DNA of 64,000 nucleotides from Leucocoprinus leucothites. Its lineage: Eukaryota > Basidiomycota > Agaricomycetes > Agaricales > Agaricaceae. Shown here in pieces: positions 12,931-24,028 of the stretch. The stretch is from NCBI GenBank assembly GCA_013368445.1, contig JAACJO010000005.1, positions 1,922,001-1,986,000 of the forward strand, read 5' to 3'. A program made the translations under genes and the position numbers. The stretch's first letter is position 1. Each line of letters opens with the position of its first letter. The notes below the pieces were generated by a model, which was not told the origin of the DNA, did not search any database, and saw only the letters and a list, made by a program, of their open reading frames with translations.

Positions 12931-15900
12931 TTAGCAAATGCAATAGGTGCAAAATAGGGGTGATGTTCCAAAAGCTAAAACGTTAACTAGGTCGTTAATC
13001 AAGTTAGGCTGGTTGATATGCAAAGCGGTTGTGCATTTCAGCCACACCCAACGGAGGCGCTGAGGCGCTGGATTAGGTGATTCAGTAATGGTACAAGGAC
13101 GTAGGAGTGAACGAGCGTACTGTAGCTGGTGCGTTACGCAGACCTGGGCAAAGTCACGGTGGTACAGCTTGAATATTGGAGTGATTTCGTCCGAGGCTTC
13201 ATTCATCATTCGGTCAAACTCAGAGTAATCTTGGCGAGGAGCGTAAGGAAAGCAAAGTCTAAGGGGAAGTAGGCTCACCTCGGGGGCAGCTACAGGTCAA
13301 GTGTTCGATCAGGGCTTGGCTGGCTACTGAGGCCTTGTTTGAAAGGCCTTTCTTTATCATAATCTTTGTGGGTACATCAGTCATGGCGTCGAGGAATCAT
13401 GAGTACAGTACTATACCTGATGTCGAAGGCTATCGAGTTTGGTATACAATTGCATCATAGGTTTTGGGAAAGGTGCTTCCTCTGTTGAACTAAGTGAGGA
13501 CTGCCCTGACGACGACCCAACCACTTTAGATAGGTTTTCCTCGTCCGGAAATGATTCAATGGGGTCGTCACCGAGTGTGTCTGCCGTTCGACGTTTTCCT
13601 TTGCCCCCTCGTTCCTGATTTTGCTTTGCTGGTTTTTGGGCCTTCGGGGGTGGAGGTCGCCACTCAACCTCGAAGCGCTCTCTGTTCTTCTTGAAGGATG
13701 ACGCGAACTGACCCAGCTGTAAAAGCTACTGAGTTGACTACTTGTTTTTTGTGCAAGAACCACCAACCTCGACGTATTCAGTGAAATATCCTGACTGTTG
13801 TCTCTCCCTACGGCAATTAAGAATGTCGCGAGCCAGAAGCTGATCAATCGACAGCTCTACCAACTCCTTTGAAAAGCCTTTACATGTTCCGAAGCCAATC
13901 ATGTCCTCTAAACCCCCGCGCTCGCGAAGCTTTGAAGCATTGGTCCCGCGAAGATATTGAGTAAGGAGGGCCACAGTGATGTTGCTTCCTGCATCCGAAA
14001 CACCTTGGACGATGTCGATAGAGTTTATGGCGACGATCGTCACATCTTCCTTCACCAACTGTCGGCCGTCTAAGCAGTTATCGCAGCCACCTTGGCAATC
14101 GCGCTGATCGAAGTCTTGTCCGAAGTGTCGAAGCACCTGAACTCTTCGACACTCTGAAATGTTACAGCAGTATTTTACCACTTCACGGGCAGCGTCCTTT
14201 TGCCTTTCAATGCCTTCGGGCGTAAGTGGATCATCTCGCTCCTTGTCATTCTCAATCATCCAGCAGATTGTTTTGAAGTCCTTGAAGCTGTAATCTGGTC
14301 GAAAATTTCAGATTAGGAGCTCACGTTTCGGCATATTACTTACAGAGGACACAGTCGGCTGGTTTGCCATCACGTCCCGCCCTTCCTGTCTCTTGATAGT
14401 AGCTAAAAACACAATCAGGCCTGGCCGCTGGGACGAAGCACTTGGACTCACCCTGACATGCATTTCGGCAGATCGTGGTGGATAACGAAGCGCACTGCAG
14501 AAAATTATTAGATTGATGATCAGAGGATGCATCCAACTGAAAATACCATCTGGTTTGTCAATCCCCATTCCAAAGGCGATCTGGGCTGATATTAGAAACT
14601 GGATGATAGAAGGGAGCCTACACCTACCGTCGCGACGATGATGCGAAACTTATCTGCTTTCCAGTCCTCCAAGAGGCGATTCTTGACCTCCTTACTCAGT
14701 CCTGCATGGAAGAAGTCCGCTCGGAGACCCCTCTTTCCGAGTTGACCGGCTACTTGCTCACACGACTTCCGTGATAGACAATAAATGACACCGGAGCTGT
14801 TAGCATGTTTCTTCTGGATGAAATCCACGATATCGTCGAGAACTTTCGTCTTGTTCTTGATGTAATACTTCAGATTGGGGCGATTAAATGACTGGTTGAA
14901 AAAGGCGAGATTTCGAAGCTGAAGCTGATCGACGATATCTTCCCGGGTACGTTCATTGGCGGTAGCAGTTAAGGCAATGATGGGAACATTAGGATAGTCT
15001 TGTCGAAGTTGGCCCAATCCTTGGTACTGGTTCTGCCGTATCAGAAACTGCAACGATGAAGGTAAAAAAACTCACTTACTGCACTTCGGAAGTCTTGTCC
15101 CCATGTGGATATACAATGTGCCTCGTCAATCGCAAAGCGGGCGAGCTGTTGCTGGCGATACAACTTGTTCAAGAGGCCACGGCAAGAAGAGCTGGCCCTA
15201 AGCTTTTCCGGAGTAACGTACAGCAACGCGGGCCTTTGGTCTCCGCTGAACAGCTTTGCGCTCACTTCATGCTGTAGCGAGTCCGCACTCCAAAAGAAGG
15301 CATCGACGCCTTTCGAAGTAAGTGCGCTTACTTGGTCCTCCATCAGCGCCGTAAGAGGAGATACTACAACAGTGACGCCACAGGTTTTTCCCGTGGTGCA
15401 AACAGCCGGAAGTTGATAACAAAGACTTTTCCCTCCACCCGTAGGCATCAAGACGAAGACATCCCTCCCTTCTAGAGTTGCAGATATTGCTTCGAGTTGG
15501 TTGGGTCTGAAGTCCTTCAAGCCAAAGACAGCTCCCAATTGACGACGGACTTCTTTCATGTAAGCCCCTTGTGAGTGACCAATGGTTGCAGCAGGTACTA
15601 CTGGAGGGGGAGCTTTCGTGTCTGTGCTAAAGGTCACACCCGGCATATCTCCAAAACTGTCCCACAACTCCTCGTCGCTGTCCGGGTCCTGAGGGCGGTT
15701 TGGAGGCTCGGGGTCGAGTTCTTCATCAAGGTCAATTATCATGGGTTGACTGGCGGTCTTTACTGGAGGCGCTGGGAGTGAGGTAAAAGAGGCAGAGAAC
15801 GCGGTGGCCTGGGGTGAGGGTTGAATAAAGGAGCTTGGAACATTGAGGGTTGATATAGTAGAAGGGGTGATAGGCGATGTTGCTGTACCCCGTTGCTTCC

Positions 15901-16826
15901 CTTTTCTCCGGGCGTCTATCCACTCGATAGCCTCGACCCTTTGCTCGAGGTCTTTTCTGTGTCTCTAGTCAGGAATCTCAATGTTGATTTCAAGATTGTT
16001 GTAACAGACCGAACGCCCGCGAGGATTTTGGTGTCCACTGAACCCATTTCATCAAGGAGAAGTCGCATGACATGGGTGAGAAGTTCATTATGCTTGTTCT
16101 TAAAGTTCTCAAGTACTTCGGATGGCACCTTGTGAAGATTTAGCTAAATGGGTCCCTCAACAATAAGATCGGTACGGACCTCCAACAAATCCATATGAGC
16201 CTCCATCCAAGGAGGGTTCGAAGAGTCTTGTCCAGCCAGGTGACTCGGGCTTGGTGAGGTCGCTACCTTGCTGGAAGTATGGGAGACAATTACGGATGTG
16301 CTTTCCTTTGGGTTTGAGGGGTCTTTAGGCGGAAGGTTCTCTTTTCCGGAGGCGCGTACCGTCTTCTTTGGGCGCTTGGGCGCTTGCGGAGAGGGGTCTG
16401 GGACAACATCCGGGTCCGATGAGTTTCTCTTCAGGACATTTGGAGTCACAGGGTTTGAGTGGTCTGAGATTACTGTTAGGTCGGAGGTGGTAGTGTGGAT
16501 CAGGGGCGGCTTTGCTTGTCTGAATCCTGGGGTTGAAAACGAAGGCAGGCTAGTCGAGGTGATTGCTGCAATGCAAGGGGTATCTTAAAAGGGTACAAGT
16601 CCAGTAGGCTGAGCACTTACGCGTGCTTGAACTAGACGGGGTCGATATTGCAGGCTTAAATTTAGGCTATAAAAGTGGTATGAGTAGTTAAGTGCTTTGT
16701 CCGCAGTGTCCCAGAAAAACAACTCACACCAGATCTGGGGGGCGGTGTGTATGTCTGTGGAGAGCTAAGAGCATTGTTTGCCTTGCGCTTGAGGATATCT
16801 GCAAGGTTGTTTCTTGGGACAGACAT
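12931..16826 (-). CDS. RecQ-family 3'-5' DNA helicase (BLM/Sgs1-like)
   Basis: Thirteen exons on the minus strand: 16728-16826, 16621-16666, 16180-16565, 16015-16128, 15080-15964, 14628-15032, 14547-14580, 14452-14494, 14344-14402, 13768-14294, 13417-13716, 13279-13363, 12931-13229; 1093 aa. A Ser/Pro-rich N-terminal third starting MSVPRNNLADILKRK is followed by the helicase core: FRPNQLEAI, Walker A MPTGGGKS, IDEAHC (DEAH), ALTATAN, SGVIYCLSRKSCE, AFGMGIDKPD and the arginine-finger motif QETGRAGRDG. The RecQ C-terminal zinc domain (RDCQGGCDNC) and a winged-helix region follow. The last two exons encode a weak helical segment where HRDC sits in BLM and Sgs1, but HRDC is not clearly recognisable and the ending is the least certain part. 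The family dissolves recombination intermediates with Top3-Rmi1. Confidence 0.88.
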
Positions 16827-16911
16827 GGGAGTTGGCCATCAACGGAGGGAGCTAAGTTAAGAACGCGTCCCTTCCAAGCGCGTATACGCTCACGTGACCG
16901 TGCCTCTAATA
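16827..16911. promoter_or_regulatory. Divergent RecQ/NUF2 promoter with MCB and E-box sites
   Basis: Only 85 bp separate the RecQ start (minus strand) from the NUF2 start (plus strand). The gap contains ACGCGT at 16863-16868, the MluI cell-cycle box bound by the G1/S factor MBF in yeasts, a GCGCGT variant just after it, and a CACGTG palindrome at 16891-16896. A second ACGCGT lies at 16928-16933 inside NUF2 codons 6-8. The sites are seen directly; control by an MBF-like factor is inferred. Confidence 0.5.
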
Positions 16912-18724
16912 ATGAGTTACAGAATTGACGCGTTTGGTCAACTTGATCAACTAATCTCCTCCCTGCTCTTCAAAATGCCGAAAGGTATCTTTCCGAATAT
17001 GAATGTTCCTGAGATTATCACTGCTCTAGGTGGTTGGGGCTTGTCTGTACGCGCTGAGCAGCTGGCTCATCCCACCGCTGACTTTGTGGAGGGCGTCTAC
17101 TGCGCCTGTTTACAACAAGTCACTGGTCTTACGTATGAATCTCTCCGCGACCCGGTGTCCACCTCCATATCGTCTCTTGAGCTTGAGAATGAGGTAAACT
17201 GTGCTCTAATTCCAGCGCCGATCTCTCTGACGAACGGGTTTAGCAGGACCTGTATTCAGCCGCTTTCTCCAATAACCTGGTCCTATACCACTTGTGAGCT
17301 CACCTGGCCATCCCAGCTTTCGAGAGCTGACTTAACTGTTACTTTAGGACACGCTTTGCCAAGGCAGCACAGGTGGAAGATTTCAGCGCCAAAGACCTGT
17401 TTGCACCCGACAAGATGCGGACTCTCGTCCTTCTCTCAGCTTTTATCAATTTTGTGAAGTTCACGGAGCAATTCTGCGATCAGTTTGTGAAAGACAGACG
17501 AGAACATGCGGAGAAAATTCTCGTAGAGAGAGAGGAAGCTGTCGAGGAGCTCGAGAAGGTTGAGCACGAAATTCAAGCGATCAAGTTAGCGTTTTCCTAT
17601 GTCCTGGGACTCTTCATTCAACCTGATAACTGAATACCAAAGGACCAAGTTGGCGGAGGATGAACCTCGATGCGAAGTGCTGAGACGCGACAACGACGTT
17701 CTTCGGACGAAGATGTTTGAAATTAAGAACCAACAGGGCCAGACTCTAAGTGAAATAGAGAAGCTCAAGGCTGAGAAAGATTCCTTGGTTCGCCAGAGAG
17801 TATGTACGCCTTAACACTCATATCATCCCTAAATCTCACACGTAGCTCAAGGAATCTCTGGCTGAAGAGATTGCCAATACAAATGACGCAGTGCAACGAA
17901 TGCAAGGGCGCGTTGTACAGTCCCCCGATCGCATCAAAAAACGCATTTCTCAGATGACTCTGGACACTGCAGAAGAGAGACGAACTATTGCTGCAAATGA
18001 GTCCAAGGCAAGAGATCTGCAGACCAAAGTTAACGCCTTGCTAGCCATTGAAAAGGTCCGCTGTCTTTGCTCGTATCGAGTGATCGCTTAACATAGGCAC
18101 CAGGATGTGCGAAGTTGTGTCGAGCAACTCAATACAGTTGAGAAGGAAGTTCGTTCACTGCAGGATACACTACAGTCTCTCAATGATGCCAAAGTACAAT
18201 TGGAGGACAGAACTATCGAGAAGAGCGAAATGAGATCCAGGCGTGAGGTAAGTCCAGAAGGACAAACACAGGTACGGATGTCTGATGAAGTCTGTTCGTA
18301 GAGAGTACAAAAGCAGCTCGTAAACGCCCATGAGAAGCTGGAACGAGCCCAAAAACATGCAGAAGATAGGAAGCAAGCAAATGAGAGGACGATTATTCGA
18401 TTGAAAGCAGAATATGAACAAATGGCGATAGAGCGACGTGACAACGACAAGCAGTTAGAGGAACTACGAACAGAGGCAAATAATATTCAATCTCAGGTGA
18501 GTTCCTAAAGAGGCCCTGCCCACCCACTCACTGATTCTCTATCCAGATGGTAGACCATCTAAAGAAGAGTGAGGCTGAGCTTAATGAATTACTAGCGGAG
18601 TATTGGAAACTCCGACATGAAACAGGTATTTTCAGTAGAGATGGCCGCGTTCATATGCTAAACCTATTGCATAGACGTGTATATGGAGACTCTAGCCAAC
18701 AAGCTCAACATGCAAGTTACTTGA
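16912..18724 (+). CDS. NUF2: Kinetochore protein Nuf2 (Ndc80 complex subunit)
   Basis: Nine exons: 16912-17193, 17244-17293, 17348-17584, 17643-17799, 17846-18055, 18104-18247, 18302-18496, 18547-18625, 18675-18724; 467 aa, close to yeast Nuf2 (451). The N-terminal calponin-homology-like domain is visible as FPNMNVPEIITAL, HPTADFVEGVY and LVLLSAFINFVKF, all matching the Nuf2 family. From about residue 180 the protein is a nearly continuous coiled coil rich in Glu, Lys, Arg and Leu, as expected for the rod that pairs with Ndc80. The complex links kinetochores to spindle microtubules. Methionines at codons 1 and 23 are both possible starts; I used the first. The stop is 11 bp from the convergent ING gene stop. 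Confidence 0.9.
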
Positions 18725-18735
18725 GGCGGAGATCT

Positions 18736-20130
18736 TCATCTTCGCCTGCTCTTCGCTTCTCTTCGCTGAGTGCAATCTTGGCAATACCATTCATCGTCCT
18801 CCGGTACTTCTTTCAGGCCCACACATTCCAAATGGAACTGGTCTAGGTTCAGTGTTGTGTTATTAGTTTGAGGTATTTATGACGCACCCATTCATACTTG
18901 CACTCTGGGTCGTCGCAGCCAATCATCTGTATAGATCCACCACATGAATTAATTATTGATTGTAGTAGAGGTTAACACACACCTCGCCGAAAGAGATACG
19001 GTTGCAGTAGCACCAAGTGGGCTCGTTTGGGTCAATAAAGATAGGCAGCGTAATCCTCAGCGGAAAAGGAACATTCTGCTCTTCTTTTTCCTTCTCCTTC
19101 TCTTTGTTCTTGCGGTTCTTTTGAGGGCGCCGTTTACCGGGACGGTCTTGTAAGACTGTTGCTCCCGGTTGAACCGGTGGCGGCGGAGCAGGCCGCTCCA
19201 GTTCCTCCGGCACTGGACTCATGCTAACACGGGTCGGGCGACTCCACTTCGGCACAGCTAGTTCAGACATGCTGAGCATTACGGGGGCATTTGGCTCTGG
19301 ACCGAGGGATGCTTCCTGTTCTTTAATGAATTGGTCTAACAGCCGGATATGGCGATCAACCTGCTGAAAATTAATATGCGCCAAAAGAAGAGGACAAAAA
19401 TTATGCACCGAGTCCTGCGCTGTCTGCGCAATATTGACCTTTTCACGAGAAGTTCGCAAATATTCCTCGTTCAGCCATCCAATATGGGACAACAGCTCAC
19501 GCGTCGAAGTTGGAGATGGCCGCAGCTTTGGCTGACCTGGAACTGGGGATAAAACGGAGCTGCTGCGGGCGTACGTAGCCGCTGGACTGCTGCCTATTCT
19601 TCGTGAAGTAGGTGTTGCATTTCTGGTAGATGTCGACTCACCACCTGGAGAGGCTACTAGTTGTAGTGAATAGCTGGGATCCGTTACTGCAGATGGAGCA
19701 GGCTGACCCTCGTTCCGTGCTATTTGATGCCGTAGTTGAATATAGTTCTTGATCGTTGGAAGTAGATTGTCGGCGTAGTCTGAGACCAGGGAAAGAGATA
19801 GGTTCTGGGAGGTCAGGTTTTGAGTAGTGCCGCAAGCCAGGAAGCGTACCACGGGATTGATAATCCAGCTGATGGAGAAGAGTGAGTTGCCTATGTATTG
19901 TTAGGGGGAGCTGCTCGATTACTAGGACGAGGATGAGTTGAGGGAGGTAAAGTGTGAGTAATCCACATACTGTCGTAGTGTTCATCTCGGACCTCATCCC
20001 AAATTTCCTGCTCCTTCTCCTCGAGGTTGAATGATTGCTCGGCTTCTGAATCTGCGCCTCTCGACTTGTCACTTTCCTCAGGCTCTTGCAGGGTTTGTTT
20101 TCTGGTGCTACTTCTGGTTCGAGCGGACAT
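18736..20130 (-). CDS. ING-family PHD-finger chromatin protein
   Basis: Six exons on the minus strand: 19971-20130, 19850-19921, 19409-19779, 18983-19360, 18888-18926, 18736-18837; 373 aa. The N-terminus has the ING helical signature (IIEQLPLTIHRQLTLLHQLD, then YADNLLPTIKNYI). A Ser/Pro-rich linker follows, then SVDRHIRLLDQFIKEQE, a Lys/Glu-rich basic run, and a C-terminal PHD finger: WCYCN...GEMIGCDDPEC..EWFHLECVGL...WYCQDC, the full C4HC3 pattern. ING proteins sit in histone acetyltransferase or deacetylase complexes and their PHD fingers read H3K4me3; which complex (NuA4, NuA3 or Rpd3 type) is not decidable. The 48-nt intron 19361-19408 is in frame and could be retained without a stop, but removing it restores the conserved SVDRHIR. 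Confidence 0.9.
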
Positions 20131-20429
20131 GGGAGAAAGTCAAGAAGTAAGAAACACGTGATATCATGAAGAGATAGGGGCCTAATTATCGTCAATTGCT
20201 GACAGAGAACGATCAAGACGACTGCACCAGTCGTGTTGTCTTTGGACGAATATCTCGGTTCTGAGGCCTGAGGCCTCTTGCACAGCAACATGGTGCTTCG
20301 GTATCTCCATCAGATTTATCCACCCCACGTGTGCTAATCTAGATGTCAAGCGCCCGACTCGGCACTTGAATAGCTGTTGTGCAGTGTGGGTTGTAATCAC
20401 CCACGTACTGTCACCTTCTACCAGTCCCG

Positions 20430-22812
20430 ATGAATACAGCTATACAGGCAGCTAATACTGCTGTCGCAATAGCCGAGGTTGCTGGCCAAGTGGGGGGGAT
20501 CCCCTTGGCTGCTGGATTAGCTTCCCAGATCGTTGAAACTTGTGAAGACGTTGCAAAGTTCAAAGTGAGCAATAAATATTTGGTTACTCGATACAGCTCC
20601 GATATACTCTTTCAACAGAGACGTGCGAAATCCTTGGGAGAAAAGAGCACTTTGCTAGTGAACTCGCTGCAGGAAGAGTCGCACGGGCTCGAGGGAACTG
20701 CTATACAGGAGAGAATGGATGAAGTCCTTGCGTAAGTCCGGTTGAATGGTAATATAAGTATACCCTTTGACTTTAATCCCAGAGTTCTAGAGAAAACACT
20801 CAAACGTTCTCGGAAGTGGTCTAGTTACAGCCTCCTGACGCGATGGTGTGAGTTACAGGTTTCTTTAGTCGCATACCCATATCTGACTACTTTGCAAGTG
20901 CGTAAAGCCGATATGGAGCAAGAGATCGATCAATGTCAGAGTGATCTAGACACTGCAATACAGGCATTCACGGTCTGTGGTTGATTTCATTGCCGGTCGC
21001 GACGGATCTAATCCCTCCATGCTTTTAGCTGAGGTATGCAGTGAAGATGGCTAGGGTACTGATAGAACAGATACGACTCATTTCTCGCTACTAGGGCTCA
21101 CGCCTTGCTCCATCGTGCACAGCTGGATGCCCGCGCTCTTGAACAGCAAAACCAGGTCGAAAACCGTGAACTTCTTCTACAGATACTTGCCAGTGCGGAT
21201 GATATGAAGCGCATTGTTGCACTTCACCGAGCTGGTGAATCATCTATTGCGGAGGAAATCATGCAAGAAGGACAAGAGGTAAAAAAAAATCTAAGCTCGT
21301 TTGCGCTTGTGAGCGTTTCTCATATCACTCCTACAGGGATTAAGAGTTATGCGGCGACAGCTCGTATCGTCTCCTCAAAGTACCATACTAACTGACTTGG
21401 ATGTGCGAACCTTGTCGCCCATTCCAATGTCACCTAAACCATCTCTTGTTGAGCCAGATAAGCAGTCCAGTCAGCAGTATCTCGCAATGAAACGTGGTTT
21501 GATCCAACTGCACCGAATGGGGGCCGTGCTGCCCGCTGTTAAGGTTCTGGACGGGGAGATCGTCAAACTGGATGATATACCGGTTGCAGGTGGCACGTAC
21601 AGTGACATTTGGTTGGGTCGTTGGTTAGATGAAGAAAAGGTGCTGTTGATGACATATATTCTGACTCGCTTGGCTAAGGCGAGGGTTGCAGGTTGCGTTG
21701 AAGGGATTGCGGAATGTGAAGGCCGATGACCTCACTGCACAAAAGGTCACCGTCTGACAACTACTATGCTTTTCCGATCAGGAAATTGATGCTCTGCTAG
21801 CGCTTCGTTCGCGAGATTCACGTGTGGTCCAAGCTCAGGAATAAGCACATACTCTCGTTTTACGGGATTGTGACGGACCAAGGAAAGCATATGCATATGG
21901 TTTGTAGGAATAGGCTGTCTATTTTTTAAAAAACTTTGCTGAGTAACCCGGTTAGGTTTCGCCGTGGCTGGAGAACGGCAATGTGCTTGAGTACGTATGA
22001 GAGAAGGTTCGGATGGGCAACGGTAGCTGATCTGGAGTTACAGCTATGCGAGGCAAAATCCAGAAGCAAATAAACTGAACCTTGTAAGTCTACTGCAGGT
22101 TAATTCAGCGAGCGTTGCCTCATGCACATGTTCACTTCCTTAGATACGGGGAGCAGCTCAAGGGCTGGGTTACCTACACTCGCGGAACATCATTCATGGA
22201 AATAGTGAAGTCATTCCTGACGCTTTTTTGACAATGTGTTGACTAATTATAATGCCAGTCAAATGCGTGAGTGGATTCTTTGCTTCTAGCCTTGAAACCT
22301 GTGACTTGACCGGGAGGTAGACGAATATCCTCGTGTCTGCCTCGGTAAGTAGTTTGGCATGCAAGGTTGGAGCACATCAGTACTGAGCGTTGATATAGGG
22401 CGACGCATGTATCAGTGATTTTGGGATGGCCAAAGTGATCGAGGACGTGACGGAGATGTTGGCATCTGCGACGCTGACGGAGTCAGGTAGTGCACGATGG
22501 TTGGCTCCCGAAGTCATCGACGGCGCTTCTCCGACCAAGGAAGCGGATGTGTACTCATTTGCCATGGCGATACTGGAGCTGTTGACGGGACGGCATCCGT
22601 TCCCGGAACGTAAACGGGATGCAGCTGTCATTCGTGCAGTGATTGATCATGTCCAGCCGAAGCGCCCTACTGTGACACTTGTGCAAAAGTGGCTCACGGA
22701 TGAGTTGTGGATGCTCATGCAGAGGTGCTGGTCAAGGGCGATCACCTCGCGTCCAACGATGGAGGTTGTTGCGGCCGAGTTGGAACAAATGGAGAAAGCA
22801 ATAGAGACGTAA
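20430..22812 (+). CDS. MLKL-like N-terminal domain plus TKL pseudokinase (candidate)
   Basis: Fifteen exons: 20430-20564, 20619-20731, 20783-20847, 20899-20972, 21029-21033, 21071-21278, 21337-21639, 21692-21745, 21801-21899, 21956-21990, 22044-22083, 22144-22204, 22259-22266, 22321-22344, 22399-22812; the sum is 1638 nt with every phase consistent, 545 aa. Residues 1 to about 200 are helical; the Gly/Ala-rich start (VGGIPLAAGLA) and the helix pattern resemble the four-helix-bundle (MLKL-NTD/HeLo-like) domain fused to many basidiomycete TKL kinases. The kinase domain has a weak glycine loop, VALK (K305), REIHVW, ENGNVLDYARQNP, HGN at 395-397 in place of HRD, DFGMAK (D415) and WLAPEVI. The catalytic-loop Asp is Asn, so activity is doubtful. 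Exons of 5, 8 and 24 nt are required. The fold of the N-terminus is inferred by pattern only. Confidence 0.75.
21029..21033 (+). other. 5-nt microexon candidate (CTGAG) in the TKL kinase
   Basis: A five-base exon between acceptor tttag and donor gtatgc. It is needed to connect the upstream phase-0 exon end (Thr codon) with the downstream exon that starts in phase 2. The left intron is 56 nt; the right is only 37 nt, which is short for this genome and is the main reason for doubt. Confidence 0.5.
22259..22266 (+). other. 8-nt microexon in the TKL kinase catalytic loop
   Basis: Exon TCAAATGC between acceptor ...gccag and donor gtgagt. Joined to the preceding A it encodes Ile-Lys-Cys and completes HGNIKCTNIL, the catalytic loop. 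Leaving it out removes the loop lysine and shifts the frame. Both flanking introns (54 nt each) have strong splice sites. Confidence 0.8.
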
Positions 22813-23024
22813 ATACACACCTTGAGGACTCATTACATCATGTACTAAATGAGAAACGGACGGAAATTGATTGCATTGATTGTTTCTGGGAGAACATCGA
22901 CGAAAGCATAACAATGATAGAAGATACTTGAGCAAGAAACAGTGGCAAATGACAAAGAACGGAATAGAAGACGATTTCAACAAAGAGGCCGGACCCCCGC
23001 GATTGATTATCTGGAGATAGCCCA

Positions 23025-23795
23025 TCAAGGGCGGTGGCGAGTGGGCCCATTGCTCACCTCAGCTTGTTGTTGAAAGGCTGTAGAGCGGATGAGTAAAAAG
23101 AGACGGTATGCCGGTTCGGACAAACCTGAGGAATATGACGTACCGTGATGAAAGATTGAGAATGGGGATAACCTGGCTGAGTTGGGAAAGGGGCATGAAA
23201 GATGGGATAGTAGGAGGGCTGGGGCTGGGCATTGGCAGCCTCGCCTTCTTGACCTGCAGGGATAGCAGAGGGCTGAGCCACCTGAGCGATATAGTACGGA
23301 TATGCGGGAGCCTCGCCGGGCTTTGGGATGTGAGTATACTGGGCATAGTAGCCAGGGGGCAGCGGCACCGGTAGATAGCCTGGTGGGTTGGCTGCTGGGG
23401 TGAGTGAGGCCGGGCTGACATGGGCATTGAGAGGGCCCGGGGAGTCGAGAGCACGGACTGCGCGACCTAAAGGTGGGTAAGCAGGATATGAAAGAGCAGT
23501 GAAAGGACAGACCTCTTCCATCGCGCTTCTTGTAGGGACCGCGCTTGATCCCCTTCTTCCGCTGTTTGCGCTGGGAATCTACGCATTCTTCTCCAACGCC
23601 GTACTTGACACAGCGGAGGCATGGTCGGGCATCGTCGCACTTCTTACAAGCTTTCTGGCAGTTGGTACAGGCATTCTTGACCTGCCGCCGTTTAGGACGG
23701 GGAGAAGGAGTGGCGACGATTTGTGGCGGGGGAGAAAAAGGATACATATAGTGTGGAACTGGGAAGGGATAAGGAGCGTCCACAGAGGCAGACAT
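23025..23795 (-). CDS. Zn(II)2Cys6 transcription factor, small
   Basis: Three exons on the minus strand: 23513-23795, 23173-23466, 23025-23125; 225 aa. The DNA-binding domain near residues 40-70 shows C-x2-C-x6-C-x5-C-x2-C-x8-C (ACTNCQKACKKC...CLRC...C), preceded by a basic PKRRQVKNA and followed by the basic linker QRKQRKKGIKRGPYKKR. This cysteine pattern with a PYKKR linker is typical of a group of small fungal regulators. The rest is rich in Pro, Tyr, Ala and Gln, plausible as an activation region; no fungal-specific middle homology domain is seen. The last exon is uncertain: a donor at 23043 would carry the gene past 23000, and skipping the second intron would end it at 23054. Targets unknown. 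Confidence 0.8.
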   Translation of the reverse strand: MSASVDAPYPFPVPHYMYPFSPPPQIVATPSPRPKRRQVKNACTNCQKACKKCDDARPCLRCVKYGVGEECVDSQRKQRKKGIKRGPYKKRDGRGLSFHCSFISCLPTFRSRSPCSRLPGPSQCPCQPGLTHPSSQPTRLSTGAAAPWLLCPVYSHPKARRGSRISVLYRSGGSALCYPCRSRRRGCQCPAPALLLSHLSCPFPNSARLSPFSIFHHGTSYSSGLSEPAYRLFLLIRSTAFQQQAEVSNGPTRHRP

Positions 23796-24028
23796 GGTGG
23801 ACGGAGGAGAGGACGGTGGCCTTGAGGAAGAGCGAAGGCAGCATGATCGGTTATATAAAAAGAATATTATTTAAATTAACTAATCGCTACGAAACAAACA
23901 TCTCAAAACACCAACATGAGGTCAACGCTGGACACTTGTCTTCTCCCATCCCAGCCTCTGTCTGCTCTTTCTTCCTTTTAATCTTTTCTTTTTTTCTCTT
24001 TCTTTTTTTCTCAAGGGGTTCTTGTTCG

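Noticed and set aside
20182..20400. Minus-strand 72-codon open frame between the ING gene and the TKL kinase
   Set aside because: It occupies the divergent promoter gap, has no recognisable motif, and could be chance; no splice partner was found.
22838..23050. Extra minus-strand exon extending the Zn2Cys6 gene toward the kinase
   Set aside because: A donor at 23043 and an acceptor exist, but the resulting residues are hydrophobic and unlike the rest, and it would overlap the 3' region of the convergent kinase gene.
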